Notes: a model not told the origin generated them from the letters alone. Positions 54,156 to 63,622 are shown, numbered from the stretch's first letter. The stretch: 64,000 nucleotides of DNA from Hyphomonas sp. (GCA_016124495.1 WGNP01000016.1:18631-82630), one strand, 5' to 3'. A program made the numbers and translations.

Positions 54156-54499
54156 CGGAGACGACTCGCAGAACGCTGGCGCATTTGGACATGGCCCCGG
54201 CAGGAAAGTTCGGCGGAGCGAACGCTGCGCCCAGCGCGGCAGCGCTGCACGCGAGCTTTAGCACTCATTCTCCGATCCAGCAGGGCTCTTCGCTTAGTGC
54301 GCGAGCCCAAGGCCGGTGTCGTCATGCGCACGGCTCCCCCGAAGCCGCCAGGCGAGCGCTCTCTCCGTGTAAATCCGGCAGGCTGCTTCAGCTGCGCCCA
54401 GCAATACAAGACCAACAGGCTAACGCAGCGGCTTCATCGCCAGACACACCGCCCGAGGTTGTCGGATTTCGGTCTTTGGCCTCTATCCGACTTGAGGGC
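54156..54499. other. Intergenic region between argS and exporter operon
   Basis: A 344-base gap. Nothing is recognised in it with confidence. A minus-strand frame of 38 codons (54268 to 54152) ends in an ATGA overlap with the adaptor start, but it has no proper ribosome binding site spacing and an Arg-rich, unlikely composition. The region must contain the exporter operon promoter. Confidence 0.4.
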
Positions 54500-56272
54500 C
54501 TACATCCGTTCCGGCACTGTGATGCCCAGAAGCCCCAGGCCCGTCTCCAGCTGATGCCTTACGGCGTCCGCCAGCGCGAGCCGGCTCGCGCGCTTGCCCG
54601 CGTCAAGCTCGGACGCAATCGGCAGCGCGCCATAGAACGCGCTGAACGCCTGCGCCAAGCTGTAGAGATGTTCGCACAGGATGTGCGGCATCCGCTTCTC
54701 GCGTGATCCCAGCAGCGCCGCGCCGAAACCGTCGAGCTGCAGTACCAGCGCGCGTTCAGTCTCTTCATGCACACTCACCGCGTCCGGCAGATGCCCCGCC
54801 TCCGCCGCCTTGCGCAGCACCGATTTCACCCGCACCGCTGCATACAGAAGATACGGCCCCGTCTTGCCTTCAAAGCTCGTGAACCGGTCGAGATCAAACA
54901 CATAGTTCGTCATCCGCGTGTTCATCAGGTCCGAGAAGCGCAGCGCCGCCACGGCGACCTGCCGGGCCACCGCAAGGCGCTCGTCCTCGCCCATGTCCTC
55001 CGGCAGCTTGCCCGCCGCGTCGATCTTCTTCGTCGCCTCGTCCAGCGCCATCGCGTTGAGGTCCGCCAGCCGCAGCACGCCGCCTTCGCGCGTCTTGAAC
55101 GGCTTGCCGTCCGGCCCGTTGACCGTGCCGAAGCCGATATGTTCGAGCCGCTCTTCCTCGATCATCCCCAAGAGCCCAGCCGCGCGGTACACCTGTTCAA
55201 AGTGCAGCGCCTGGCGCTGGTCGACCACGTACAGCATCCGCTCCGGTGTAGGCTTCAAGGTCGCCATCCGGTCCTCGATCGTCGCAAGGTCCGTCGTGTG
55301 ATAGCCTGTGCCGCCGCGGCTGTTGACCAGCATCACCGGCGGCATTTTCTTCTTGTCGCTTTCCTTCGCCACGTGGACGATCCACGCCCCGTCGCTCTGC
55401 TCGGCGAGACCCGCCGCCTTGAACCGCTCGACGAGGCCCGGGATCAGGTGATCGACATCGCTCTCGCCCTTCCACAGGTCGAACGAGACATTCAGGAAGC
55501 CGTAATCGACCTTCAGCGCCTCAACCGACACGTCGATGAAATGCCTCAGCAGCGCCCGGTACCCCGCCCGCCCGGCCTGCATCTCCGCGACCGCCTTCTG
55601 TGAGCGCTCGTTCCGCGCCTCGTCCGCCTTCGCCTTATTGCTGGCCTGCGGATAGAGCCGGCCGAGATCCTCGATCGTCACCGGCGACTGCGCCGAATAC
55701 GGACCCGTGAAGCCCGCATCGAAATACACAAGCCCCGGCTGCTCGTCCTCCAGCTCGGTGACGAGGTGGCCCATCTGCAGCCCCCAGTCCCCCAGGTGCA
55801 CGTCCGAGATCACCGTATCTCCGAGAAACCGCAAAAGCCGCTGTAGCGTATCCCCGATCACTGCCGAGCGCAGGTGCCCGACATGCATGGGCTTGGCGAC
55901 ATTCGCGCCGCCGAAATCGATCACGGTGACCTGCGCGTCGGCGGCCTTCTCGGCCCCCGCCATCGCATCGCTGCGCACCACCTCGGCGCGCGTTGACAGC
56001 GCCCCATCCGAGACCCTCAAGTTGATGAACCCCGGCCCCGCCACTTCCGCCGACAAAACCAGGGGATGCACCTTCAGCGCTGCCGCGATTTCGCCCGCAA
56101 TCTCGCGCGGATTACGCCCGGCCGCTTTCGCCGCCGCCATCGCGCCGTTACACTGGAAATCCGCAAGCTCCGGCTTGTCGCTCCGGCGCACCTCGCCAAA
56201 ACGAGGCTCAAGGCCCACGGCTTCGAACGCGGCGCCCGCGGCGGCCGACAGCTCCTGCGCCAGGCTCGCCAT
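54500..56272 (-). CDS. argS: Arginyl-tRNA synthetase
   Basis: Class I aminoacyl-tRNA synthetase, 590 residues. The N-terminal additional domain is followed by the HIGH variant in ANVAKPMHVGHLRSAVIGD (about residues 123-141), then GDWGLQMG, and the KMSKS-equivalent loop with DGKPFKTREGGVLRL (about residues 395-410). The anticodon-binding helical domain ends MPHILCEHLYSLAQAFSAFY...LGLLGITVPERM, the usual C-terminus. The start is three bases after the preceding lipoprotein gene stop, so they are co-transcribed. Confidence 0.96.
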   Translation of the reverse strand: MASLAQELSAAAGAAFEAVGLEPRFGEVRRSDKPELADFQCNGAMAAAKAAGRNPREIAGEIAAALKVHPLVLSAEVAGPGFINLRVSDGALSTRAEVVRSDAMAGAEKAADAQVTVIDFGGANVAKPMHVGHLRSAVIGDTLQRLLRFLGDTVISDVHLGDWGLQMGHLVTELEDEQPGLVYFDAGFTGPYSAQSPVTIEDLGRLYPQASNKAKADEARNERSQKAVAEMQAGRAGYRALLRHFIDVSVEALKVDYGFLNVSFDLWKGESDVDHLIPGLVERFKAAGLAEQSDGAWIVHVAKESDKKKMPPVMLVNSRGGTGYHTTDLATIEDRMATLKPTPERMLYVVDQRQALHFEQVYRAAGLLGMIEEERLEHIGFGTVNGPDGKPFKTREGGVLRLADLNAMALDEATKKIDAAGKLPEDMGEDERLAVARQVAVAALRFSDLMNTRMTNYVFDLDRFTSFEGKTGPYLLYAAVRVKSVLRKAAEAGHLPDAVSVHEETERALVLQLDGFGAALLGSREKRMPHILCEHLYSLAQAFSAFYGALPIASELDAGKRASRLALADAVRHQLETGLGLLGITVPERM

Positions 56273-56275
56273 GGA

Positions 56276-56842
56276 CTATTGCGCCGCCGCGTCCAGGCGG
56301 AACCGGTTGCCGGCGCGGTTGAACGCGAGCTGTTCGGCCGTCAGGTCAAACCCGACGACGATCTCGAAGTTCACGCCCGAGATCGATTCGTCGGCGCGGG
56401 GGATCTCGATCCGGTTCACCAGCTCGGTCTTGCCCGCCACCTTTCCCCGGCCAAACTCGGCCTCGGTGGTGAAGTATTCCTTCGCCAGCACCTTGCCGTT
56501 GCGCCGCGTCACCGCCACGAAATACGGATAGTTCGCCGAATTACCCGCCGCCATCGGCCCCTTGCCGAACGCAAAGTCGATCTCGACCTCGGCCACCAGC
56601 GGGACTTTGCCCGTATACCGGCAGAACAGACGCACGTCGGTGATCTCGCCTGTGAAGGCGATGTCGGAATAGAGTTTTCCATCCGCATCCGCGAACTTCA
56701 CATACCGCGAGGCATCATATAGCGAGCCGATCACCGGGCACGGGCCCGAGTTTGGCGTCGAATCGAGCGACTGGGCCAGACGGTTGGTGGTGCCGCAGCC
56801 CGCAAGCAGGGCGGCCAGGACGAGAGGGGCAAATTTCAGCAT
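56276..56842 (-). CDS. Hypothetical lipoprotein
   Basis: A 188-residue protein with a lipoprotein signal (LKFAPLVLAALLAGC-G, lipid Cys 16). The mature chain begins with two conserved Cys (GPCPVIGSLYDASR and LFCRYTGKVP) and is beta-rich: DIAFTGEITDV, PLVAEVEIDFAFGKG, PYFVAVTRRNGKVLAKEYF, NFEIVVGFDL. It is conserved-looking in this kind of organism but not assigned. ATG 56842 gives the clean lipoprotein signal; upstream ATGs add low-quality sequence. Three bases separate it from argS. Confidence 0.7.
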   Translation of the reverse strand: MLKFAPLVLAALLAGCGTTNRLAQSLDSTPNSGPCPVIGSLYDASRYVKFADADGKLYSDIAFTGEITDVRLFCRYTGKVPLVAEVEIDFAFGKGPMAAGNSANYPYFVAVTRRNGKVLAKEYFTTEAEFGRGKVAGKTELVNRIEIPRADESISGVNFEIVVGFDLTAEQLAFNRAGNRFRLDAAAQ

Positions 56843-56957
56843 GCGTCTGCGTGTCCGTATTGGCCTTATGAAAGGCGTGGCCATCTGATAGCTTGCCCGT
56901 GTTAAAGGCCTTGGCGCCCGCACGCAACTTGTCTGGCGCAGGAGAATTCAGTCCCAA

Positions 56958-57905
56958 ATGACCCCCAAACGCCCCCTCACCCTCCGCCTCGCCGCCCCCA
57001 GGGGCTTCTGCGCCGGGGTAGACCGCGCCATCCAGATCGTCGAGGAATCCCTCCTGAAATGGGGCACCCCCGTCTACGTGCGCCACGAGATCGTTCACAA
57101 CCGCCACGTCGTAGAGCGCCTCGAAGCCCTCGGCGCCGTCTTCGTCGAGGAACTGGACGAGTGCCCGGATGACCGCCCGGTCATCTTCTCTGCCCACGGC
57201 GTGCCCAAATCCGTGCCTGCCGAGGCGAGCCGCCGCAACATGATCTACCTCGACGCCACCTGCCCGCTGGTCTCCAAGGTCCACATCGAGGCCGAGCGCC
57301 ACTACGCGAACGCCCGTGAGATCGTCCTCATCGGCCATGAGGGTCACCCCGAAGTGATCGGCACGATGGGCCAGCTCCCCGAAGGCTCGGTCACCCTGAT
57401 CGAAACCGTCGAAGACGTCGCCACCTTCGCCCCGAAAAACCCAGATAACCTCGCCTTCCTCACTCAAACTACCCTCAGCGTGGACGACACCGCCGAAATC
57501 GTCGCCGCCCTGCAGGCGCGCTTCCCGGGCATCTCCACGCCCCACAAGGAAGACATCTGCTACGCCACCACCAACCGCCAGGAAGCCGTCAAGGCCCTCG
57601 CGCCCGGCGCGGGTCTTGTGCTGGTCATTGGTGCACGGACGAGTTCAAACTCTGTCCGCCTCGTCGAGGTCGCCCTGCGCGCTGGCGCTGCTGACGCGAA
57701 ACTCATCGCCAGCGCGGACGACATCGACTGGTCCTGGTTCGACAACATCACGACCCTCGGCCTCACCGCCGGCGCCAGCGCCCCCGAAGACCTGGTGCAA
57801 GGCGTCATCGACGCCTGCCGCGCCCGCTTCGACGTGACCATGCAAGCCGTCAAGACTGCCGACGAAACCGTGACGTTCAAACTGCCGCGGGTATTGGCAG
57901 GTTAG
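56958..57905 (+). CDS. ispH: 4-hydroxy-3-methylbut-2-enyl diphosphate reductase
   Basis: [4Fe-4S] enzyme of the non-mevalonate isoprenoid pathway that makes IPP and DMAPP. The 315-residue protein has the three conserved cluster cysteines in [12 protein letters not shown] (Cys 18), [12 protein letters not shown], and [16 protein letters not shown]. The conserved histidine blocks [15 protein letters not shown] and [14 protein letters not shown] are present, as is [11 protein letters not shown]. It is divergent from the lipoprotein-argS pair. Confidence 0.96.
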   Translation: MTPKRPLTLRLAAPRGFCAGVDRAIQIVEESLLKWGTPVYVRHEIVHNRHVVERLEALGAVFVEELDECPDDRPVIFSAHGVPKSVPAEASRRNMIYLDATCPLVSKVHIEAERHYANAREIVLIGHEGHPEVIGTMGQLPEGSVTLIETVEDVATFAPKNPDNLAFLTQTTLSVDDTAEIVAALQARFPGISTPHKEDICYATTNRQEAVKALAPGAGLVLVIGARTSSNSVRLVEVALRAGAADAKLIASADDIDWSWFDNITTLGLTAGASAPEDLVQGVIDACRARFDVTMQAVKTADETVTFKLPRVLAG

Positions 57906-58128
57906 CTGCCTGGACAAACAGATAGCCTCATGATCCCGGCTGCTTATTCTTCGCCGAGTTAAAAGTGTAATTGAATCCGCGACGAAATCCGCGAGCAACC
58001 AATTAGAACTTCACGCCTGCACTACATAATTCGTGAAGGTTTGAGATCAGGACAATGCAAAAAGCTGAACTGAGGACCGGAGCTTTCATTTCATTCTCGC
58101 ATACCGACAAATTCAGCAGGACCATCCC
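57906..58128. other. Intergenic region with lower GC than its surroundings
   Basis: A 223-base gap visibly richer in A and T than the flanking genes (for example AAAAGTGTAATTGAATCC and CAAAAAGCTGAACTG). No terminator is recognised. A 25-codon plus-strand frame at 58055-58132 ends in an ATGA overlap with the truncated VOC frame, which may be chance. Confidence 0.4.
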
Positions 58129-58272
58129 ATGATCCTCATAATCGCCGAGGCCAATACCTTCGTCCTGACGCCGGACCAAAAACGCGCCGCCGCCTCGTAC
58201 CGCGAGGTGCTGGGCCTCACCTACAAGGGCGAGGACAAGTTCACCGCCAACTTTTTATCGCGCCGGCACTAA
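58129..58272 (+). pseudogene. Truncated VOC/glyoxalase-fold gene
   Basis: A 47-codon frame reading EANTFVLTPDQKRAAASYREVLGLTYKGEDKF before diverging and stopping. The segment TFVLTPD-x-KRAAA-x-YR-x-x-LGLT is almost the same as residues 8-31 of the intact VOC protein encoded at 59420-59797 (TFVLTPDHKRAAAWYRDMLGLT). It is the 5' end of a paralogue, probably left by duplication followed by deletion. One complete beta-alpha-beta module is not formed, so no function is expected. Confidence 0.65.
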
Positions 58273-58560
58273 CCTTCGCCTCATGACTGTACCGGGCTTG
58301 ATCCCCGGCGGCTCGCGCGCGGAGAGCCGCCATCCTGCGCGCGCTCGTCGTGCCCTGGCACATCCTGCGCGCCCTGCCTCCCACTCTGGACTGGCTACTG
58401 ACCCGCCTGAACTGTCTCGCCCGCCCGAACCTCTGGTCCGGGCTCGATCCCGACACCGCCCAGCCCGGTCTGCTGCCGCCGCCAGGTTAGGTAGTATCCC
58501 GGTTCCTGCATCCGGTAAATGCGCGCATACTTCTGCTGATGGCCGGGGAGAACAAGCGGC
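58273..58560. other. Intergenic region with unassigned coding-like stretch
   Basis: A 288-base stretch. On the plus strand a frame ending in TAG at 58488-58490 reads LRALVVPWHILRALPPTLDWLLTRL, which is hydrophobic and coding-like, but it has no ATG start in frame (only a possible GTG near 58348). It may be the remnant of a gene or chance. Nothing else is recognised. Confidence 0.35.
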
Positions 58561-59343
58561 GTGACAGGAGAGCAGATACCACCCGCGCCCTTGCGCCTGC
58601 CGCAGATCAACGCCGTGCCCCTGCGCGCGCCGCTCGACTGGCTGGCCGCGGGCTGGCGCGATTTCTCCGCCGCGCCCGGCATCTCCCTCGCCTACGGCCT
58701 CGTCCTCGCCGCCATAAGCGCCGGCATTTTCTGGGCCCTCTATTCCACAGGATCGGCCAGCTGGTTTTTCGTGCTGCTCGGCGGGTTCCTGATCCTCGGC
58801 CCGGTGCTTGGCATGGGCCTCTACGCCGCCGCCCGCGCCCTCGCGGACGGCCGCCGCCCCGGCCTCTGGGAGGTCATCTGGGTGCGCGACGCCGCCCGCC
58901 GCGACGGCCTGCTCCTCGGCCTGCTGCTGGTCTTCCTCTACTTTCTATGGACCCGCATCGCGCAGGTCATCTATGCACTCTCGACCTGGCAGGTGCACAA
59001 GACGCGGAGTGATTTCCTCGCCTTCGTCGTGCTTGAGCCTGCTGGCCAGATGATGATCCTCACGGGTCTCGTCACCGGCGGTTTCGTCGCCTTCTGCAAT
59101 TATTCCCTCGCTTCGGTGGCCGCCCCGATGCTGCTAGAACGGCGCTATGACGTGTTCATGGCCATGGCCACCAGCGTGCGCGCCGTGAACCGCAATTTCT
59201 ATCCGATGCTGCTCTGGGCCTTCCTTATCGTCGGGCTCACCGTCATCGGCATCAGCCTTGCCTTCATCGGCCTCGCGGTCGTATTCCCGGTCATCGGCAT
59301 GGCCAGCTGGCACGCCTACCGCGCCCTCACCCGCGAGGACTGA
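58561..59343 (+). CDS. DUF2189 family membrane protein
   Basis: A 260-residue inner-membrane protein with five or six helices (GISLAYGLVLAAISAGIFWALYS, WFFVLLGGFLILGPVLGMGLYAAA, LLLGLLLVFLYFLW, MMILTGLVTGGFVAF, PMLLWAFLIVGLTVIGISLAF, and a last one). The segments DWLAAGWRDFSAAPGISLAYG and SVAAPMLLERRYDVFMAMATSVRAV are characteristic of DUF2189, proteins sometimes neighbouring cytochrome c oxidase genes. GTG start at 58561. Function unknown. Confidence 0.85.
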   Translation: MTGEQIPPAPLRLPQINAVPLRAPLDWLAAGWRDFSAAPGISLAYGLVLAAISAGIFWALYSTGSASWFFVLLGGFLILGPVLGMGLYAAARALADGRRPGLWEVIWVRDAARRDGLLLGLLLVFLYFLWTRIAQVIYALSTWQVHKTRSDFLAFVVLEPAGQMMILTGLVTGGFVAFCNYSLASVAAPMLLERRYDVFMAMATSVRAVNRNFYPMLLWAFLIVGLTVIGISLAFIGLAVVFPVIGMASWHAYRALTRED

Positions 59344-59419
59344 AGCGCACCAAATGGGACTCGGTCGCGGTCCCGCGCCGTGCTAATCTCGCCCTCGCGG
59401 TGGGAAGAGGCCGCCTCAG

Positions 59420-59797
59420 ATGCTGACCCACGCCAAGGCCATCACCTTCGTCTTGACGCCGGACCACAAACGGGCCGCCGCCTGGTACCGCGACATGCTG
59501 GGCCTGACACATGTCTCAACGGACGACTTCGCCGCCGTGTTCGATCTTGCCGGCACCACCCTTCGTCTCACGACCGTGCCGGGTCAAACCGCCGGCGCCC
59601 ACACCGTCATCGGCTGGGCCGTGCCGGATATCCGCGCCGCGATGGCGCGCCTCAAGGCTAAGGGCGTCGAATTCCTCGTCTATCCGGGCTTCGGCCAGGA
59701 CGCCGACGGCGTCTGGTCCGCCCCCGGCGGCGGCGTGAAAGTCTGCTGGTTCAACGACCCCGACGGCAACAACCTCAGCCTCACCGAAATGCCCTAG
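59420..59797 (+). CDS. VOC family protein (glyoxalase/bleomycin-resistance fold)
   Basis: A 125-residue single-domain VOC protein. Module one is ITFVLTPDHKRAAAWYRDMLGLTHVSTDDF, and module two is AHTVIGWAVPDIRAAMARLKAKGVEFLVYPGFGQDADGVW, ending WFNDPDGNNLSLTEM with the conserved metal-binding Glu position. Such small VOC proteins act as dioxygenases, lyases or binding proteins; the substrate is unknown. A truncated copy of its first 30 residues lies 1.2 kb upstream at 58129-58272. Confidence 0.85.
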   Translation: MLTHAKAITFVLTPDHKRAAAWYRDMLGLTHVSTDDFAAVFDLAGTTLRLTTVPGQTAGAHTVIGWAVPDIRAAMARLKAKGVEFLVYPGFGQDADGVWSAPGGGVKVCWFNDPDGNNLSLTEMP

Positions 59798-59818
59798 AAC
59801 ATTTTCGGCGCCGCCCGG

Positions 59819-61072
59819 TCAGGCACCCTTCGCCCGCCAGGCCTTGTAGCGCTTCGTCAGTTTCTGCGTTTTCATCTGGTCACGGATCACCGTCAGCAGA
59901 GGCGAGACGCCCCAGACCGCGCCCTTGCCTTCGGCCGCACGGTTCAACTGGCGCTTGGTCAGCGCCATCGTCGCCATGCCCGCCATCGTGCGGTTCTTCC
60001 AATTGACTTCCGGAAGGTTGACCTCGGACATCTTGCCCGCGCGCCACTGGTTCGGAAGGTCCGGAACATAAGCCATCGCCCGGCCGATCCCCAGAACGGC
60101 CACACCAAAGCCCTTGGCATCTTTCGCCAGCGCCGCCTCGGCCGTGGCGAGGCGGAAGATCCCGCCGGTCACCATGATCGGCACCGTCGTCACCTCGGAA
60201 ATCTGGCGTGCAAAATCAATGAAGTAGGCCTCGCGTTTCGAGGTCGAGCTGTCATCAGTTTGGCCCTGCATCGCCGGGCTTTCATAGTTCCCGCCGGAAA
60301 GTTCCAGCAGGTCCAGGCCCAGCGTGTTCAGTTGCGCCGCAACCCATTTGGCATCCTCGAACTCGAATCCGCCCTTCTGGAAATCCGCCGAATTGAGCTT
60401 CACCGAAACGCAAAAGCCGGGGCTGACTTTCGCGCGAACAGCCTTCACGGTTTCCAGCAGGAACCGCGCCCGGTTCTCCCGGCTTCCGCCCCACTGGTCG
60501 GTCCGCTTGTTCACCAGCGGCGAGAGGAACTGGCTGATAAGGTATCCATGCGCCGCATGAACCTGAACGCCGGTGAAGCCAGCCTCTTGCGCCAGCCCAG
60601 CGGTCGTTGCGAACCGCGCGATGATCTCGCGGATCTCGCCATCTTCCAGCGCGCGCGGCTGCGCCAGAAGTTTCGAATGCTGCCCAAGGTCCACCGGCAC
60701 CGCTGACGGCGCAACGGCCTGCTCTCCCATCGCGGCAAACATCTGCCGCCCGGGATGATTGATCTGCATGAAGAGCTGTCCGCCCGGAGGCGTGCCTGCC
60801 TTAGCCCAGGCGCGGAAGGGGGTGAGGTCCCCGCCCGCCTGAAGCAGCACGCCCCCGGGACCGGTCATCGCGGAGGGGCTGACCATCACGTTCCCGGTGA
60901 GCACAAGGCCTGCGCCGCCCTTGGCCCAGCCTTGATAGAGGCGCAGCAGTTCGGGGCCGGGCACCTGGCCGGGTGCGGAAAGATTTTCCTCCATCGCCGC
61001 CTTGCAGATCCGGTTGGGCAATACGGCGCCGTTTGGCAGTTTGAGCGAGGTAAAAAGCAGGGAATCGGACAT
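59819..61072 (-). CDS. NADH:flavin oxidoreductase (old yellow enzyme family)
   Basis: A 417-residue FMN TIM-barrel enzyme of the OYE/2,4-dienoyl-CoA reductase type. Visible features are KLPNGAVLPNRICKAAMEENLSAPG at the start, GGAGLVLTGNVMVS, QINHPGRQM, FTGVQVHAAHGYLISQFLSPLVNKRTDQWGG (the catalytic HGAHGYL-like block) and MVTGGIFRLATAEAAL near the end. No C-terminal FAD/iron-sulphur domain, so this is the short form. It reduces activated C=C bonds; the substrate is unknown. The start at MSDSLLF is preferred to the upstream ATG at 61135. Divergent from trhO. Confidence 0.9.
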   Translation of the reverse strand: MSDSLLFTSLKLPNGAVLPNRICKAAMEENLSAPGQVPGPELLRLYQGWAKGGAGLVLTGNVMVSPSAMTGPGGVLLQAGGDLTPFRAWAKAGTPPGGQLFMQINHPGRQMFAAMGEQAVAPSAVPVDLGQHSKLLAQPRALEDGEIREIIARFATTAGLAQEAGFTGVQVHAAHGYLISQFLSPLVNKRTDQWGGSRENRARFLLETVKAVRAKVSPGFCVSVKLNSADFQKGGFEFEDAKWVAAQLNTLGLDLLELSGGNYESPAMQGQTDDSSTSKREAYFIDFARQISEVTTVPIMVTGGIFRLATAEAALAKDAKGFGVAVLGIGRAMAYVPDLPNQWRAGKMSEVNLPEVNWKNRTMAGMATMALTKRQLNRAAEGKGAVWGVSPLLTVIRDQMKTQKLTKRYKAWRAKGA

Positions 61073-61212
61073 GCGAGGCCTCGGATGACTATAACAACCG
61101 CCCGTCGTAGAGCTTGAACGCGGGCGGCCCGTCAAGCCTTCTGCGCGCGCCGTCCCCGGCCTTCTGAGCGCATCTATGGAACCGGGCCCCTGATTTTGCC
61201 ATAAGCCCCACG

Positions 61213-62145
61213 ATGACCGTTCGCATTGCCGCCTTCTACAAGTTCTTTCGCTTTCCGGACTACTCCGAGCGCCGGCAGGCGCTGGCGCAGTGTTTCTGCA
61301 CCCTTGGCATCAAGGGTACGCTATTGCTGGCCGAGGAGGGTGTGAACGGCACCATTGCCGGCGCGCCGGATGCCATCGACGCGGCGCTGGCGATCCTGCG
61401 CGCCTTGCCCGGCGCCCAGGAGCTGGAGGCGAAATTCTCCGAAGCTGATGCGCCGCCCTTCCCGCGCCTCAAAGTGCGCCTGAAGCGTGAGATCGTGACG
61501 ATGGGCGTACCCGGCACCGATCCCAACTCCCTCGTCGGCACCTACGTGAAACCGGAGGACTGGAACGCCCTGATCGCCGATCCGGACATCGTCCTGATCG
61601 ACACGCGCAATGGTTACGAAACCGCCCTCGGCAGTTTCGAGGGGGCAATTGATCCGCAGACGGAAAGCTTCCGGGACTTCCCGGCCTGGTTCGGCGACTT
61701 CCGCGCCCGCCTTGAAGCCGAAGGCCGCAAACCGAAGATCGCCATGTTCTGCACCGGCGGCATCCGCTGCGAAAAAGCCACCAGCTTCGTCAAGGCGGAG
61801 GGAATTGATGACGTATTCCACCTGCAGGGCGGCATCCTGAAATACCTCGAAACCGTGCCCGAGCCCGAAACGAAATGGCGCGGCGAATGCTATGTCTTCG
61901 ATGAACGTGTCTCGGTCCGCCACGACCTTACGCCCGGAGACCACATCCTCTGCCACGCCTGTGGCCGCCCCGTCTCGACCGAAGGGCGTCAGCACAAGGA
62001 CTATGTCGAAGGCATCTCCTGCGCTGCCTGCATCGGCGAGATGACCGACGATCAGCGCGCCCGCTTCGCCGAACGCCAGCGCCAGATCGATCTCGCCCGC
62101 GCGCGCGGCGAAAAGCATATGGCACCCGCGTCCCGCGAGCCGTGA
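61213..62145 (+). CDS. trhO: tRNA uridine(34) hydroxylase / rhodanese-like protein TrhO
   Basis: Oxygen-dependent hydroxylation of U34 to ho5U in tRNA. The 310-residue protein has the UPF0176 N-terminal domain (FYKFFRFPDY, CTLGIKGTLLLAEEGVNGTIAG, LKVRLKREIVTMG) and a rhodanese domain with the active-site Cys 180 in MFCTGGIRCEKATSF. The C-terminal zinc-like cysteine cluster (CHACGRPVS and ISCAACIGEM) completes the family architecture. It overlaps the GST gene start by 4 bases (GTGA). Confidence 0.93.
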   Translation: MTVRIAAFYKFFRFPDYSERRQALAQCFCTLGIKGTLLLAEEGVNGTIAGAPDAIDAALAILRALPGAQELEAKFSEADAPPFPRLKVRLKREIVTMGVPGTDPNSLVGTYVKPEDWNALIADPDIVLIDTRNGYETALGSFEGAIDPQTESFRDFPAWFGDFRARLEAEGRKPKIAMFCTGGIRCEKATSFVKAEGIDDVFHLQGGILKYLETVPEPETKWRGECYVFDERVSVRHDLTPGDHILCHACGRPVSTEGRQHKDYVEGISCAACIGEMTDDQRARFAERQRQIDLARARGEKHMAPASREP

Positions 62146-62777
62146 CAGTCCTCTACTCCTTCCGCCGCTGCCCCTATGCCATGCGCGCCCGGATGGCCCT
62201 CGCCGCCTCGGGCCTGCCCGTCCGCGTCCGCGAAATCATCCTGCGCGACAAGCCACCCGAAATGCTCGCTGCCAGCCCCAAGGGCACCGTACCCGTCCTT
62301 GTGCAGGTGGATGGAGGCGTCATAGATGAGAGCCTGCATATCATGCACTGGGCCCTCGCCCGAAACGACCCCGAAGGCTGGCTACGCGCCGATCCGGCCG
62401 AAACCGCCCGCCTTATCGCCCGGAATGACGGGCCTTTCAAACACGCCCTCGACCGTTACAAATATGCGGATCGCCACAAGACCGACAGCGCCGCGCACCG
62501 CGACTCCGCGATGGATGTCGTTGCCGTCCTTTCCGCGCATCTTGCCACGAACGGCGGCCAGCTCCTCGGGCCGGCGCCCACGCTCGCGGACATCGCCGTC
62601 TTCCCGTTTGTCCGCCAGTTCGCCGCCACGGATGAAGACTTCTGGGAAAGCCACGCCCCCGCCAACGTGCGCGCCTGGCTCGCCGGCCACGTCTCGGGTC
62701 CGCGCTTCGCGGCGATCATGACCCGATTCCCGCGCTGGCAAACCGGCGCCGAGGAACCGCTGCTCACTGCGCGCTGA
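62142..62777 (+). CDS. Glutathione S-transferase family protein
   Basis: A 211-residue GST with an N-terminal thioredoxin fold (TVLYSFRRCPYAMRARMALAASGL, then EMLAASPKGTVPVLVQVDGGVIDESLHIMHWAL, the cis-Pro and glutathione gamma-Glu site ES). The C-terminal helical domain (FKHALDRYKYADRH, TLADIAVFPFVRQFAATDEDF) has the conserved N-capping box. The GTG start overlaps the trhO stop. It may act in detoxification or protein thiol repair; the substrate is unknown. It overlaps the convergent amidase gene by 14 bases. Confidence 0.88.
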   Translation: MTVLYSFRRCPYAMRARMALAASGLPVRVREIILRDKPPEMLAASPKGTVPVLVQVDGGVIDESLHIMHWALARNDPEGWLRADPAETARLIARNDGPFKHALDRYKYADRHKTDSAAHRDSAMDVVAVLSAHLATNGGQLLGPAPTLADIAVFPFVRQFAATDEDFWESHAPANVRAWLAGHVSGPRFAAIMTRFPRWQTGAEEPLLTAR

Positions 62778-63450
62778 TCGCCGCCCGTACATCTTCCAGC
62801 GGAAACAGCGGACCAGGATCAAGGTTGCGCCGCAGCGGCTCGCCGCCGCAATCGGGCTGCATCCGGTCGTCCAGCGCCGCATGCGTGACCAGCGCTTCCG
62901 GCGGCAAGCCGTAGCGCGCCGCGACTTCCGCGACGAGCGCCTTCAAGGCCGTGATCTGCACCTCTGGAAACGCCTCGATCCCGTCACCCCGGTTGACCAG
63001 TTCGATGCCGATGGACCGCCGGTTCACCATTGTCATTATCCCGCCAAAGCTGACATGGCCTGCCGTAAGAAGTTCCGGGCGCTGCTGCGCGATGTCGCCC
63101 TCGCGGCCAATCACATAGTGAATGCTCTTGCCGCCTTCGCCGAGGAACCAGTCACGCCAAAATACGGCGCTGCCGTTCGCGGGCGTGAAGAAAACCGCCC
63201 CGTCCCGGCAGGTCGGCCCACCGATGGAATGCACCACGATCAGGTCAATTTCCTCTGCCGAACGCGCATCACCGCCATGCGGAAAATCTTGCGGAGGCCG
63301 GTCGATCACGAGGCTGGCCGCCAGTTCGGGTTTGGCACCGGTCTCCGGCGGTCTTGCTGGCAAGTCTGGCGCCGGCACTGGCGCCGGTACCACCATGCAT
63401 GCGGACAACGTCAGCGCACCGGCGCCGCACAAGAGCCTGACGAAAACCAT
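62764..63450 (-). CDS. N-acetylmuramoyl-L-alanine amidase (amidase_2), lipoprotein
   Basis: A 228-residue peptidoglycan amidase. The lipoprotein signal MVFVRLLCGAGALTLSAC gives lipid Cys 18, followed by a Pro-rich linker and the amidase_2/PGRP fold. Zinc-ligand motifs are the His of DLIVVHSIGGPT, the His of TAGHVSFGG, and ALVTHAALDDRMQPDCGGE with the C-terminal ligand. NRRSIGIELVNRGD is the conserved mid-strand. AmiD-type outer-membrane-anchored amidases recycle murein fragments. The start at 63450 is preferred to 63612, which adds a basic low-quality leader. Confidence 0.9.
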   Translation of the reverse strand: MVFVRLLCGAGALTLSACMVVPAPVPAPDLPARPPETGAKPELAASLVIDRPPQDFPHGGDARSAEEIDLIVVHSIGGPTCRDGAVFFTPANGSAVFWRDWFLGEGGKSIHYVIGREGDIAQQRPELLTAGHVSFGGIMTMVNRRSIGIELVNRGDGIEAFPEVQITALKALVAEVAARYGLPPEALVTHAALDDRMQPDCGGEPLRRNLDPGPLFPLEDVRAAISAQ

Positions 63451-63622
63451 GCGCACCCTCAAGCTGGCCGAGACAGAGTCATGGCGCGGGAATCCGGCAA
63501 TTTGATGCCGCGTTGGCCGTCGCCGCGGACCACCTTTTGCCACTTGCAAAATCCGGCATCGCGCGTAAAAGCGCGGCTTCCCGGCCCGGGTGCCTCGCGG
63601 CACCTGCGGCAAGAGATGGCAT

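Noticed and set aside
54152..54268. 38-codon leader peptide coupled to the exporter adaptor
   Set aside because: Stop/start overlap is suggestive, but the Shine-Dalgarno spacing is wrong and the peptide is an Arg-rich random-looking sequence.
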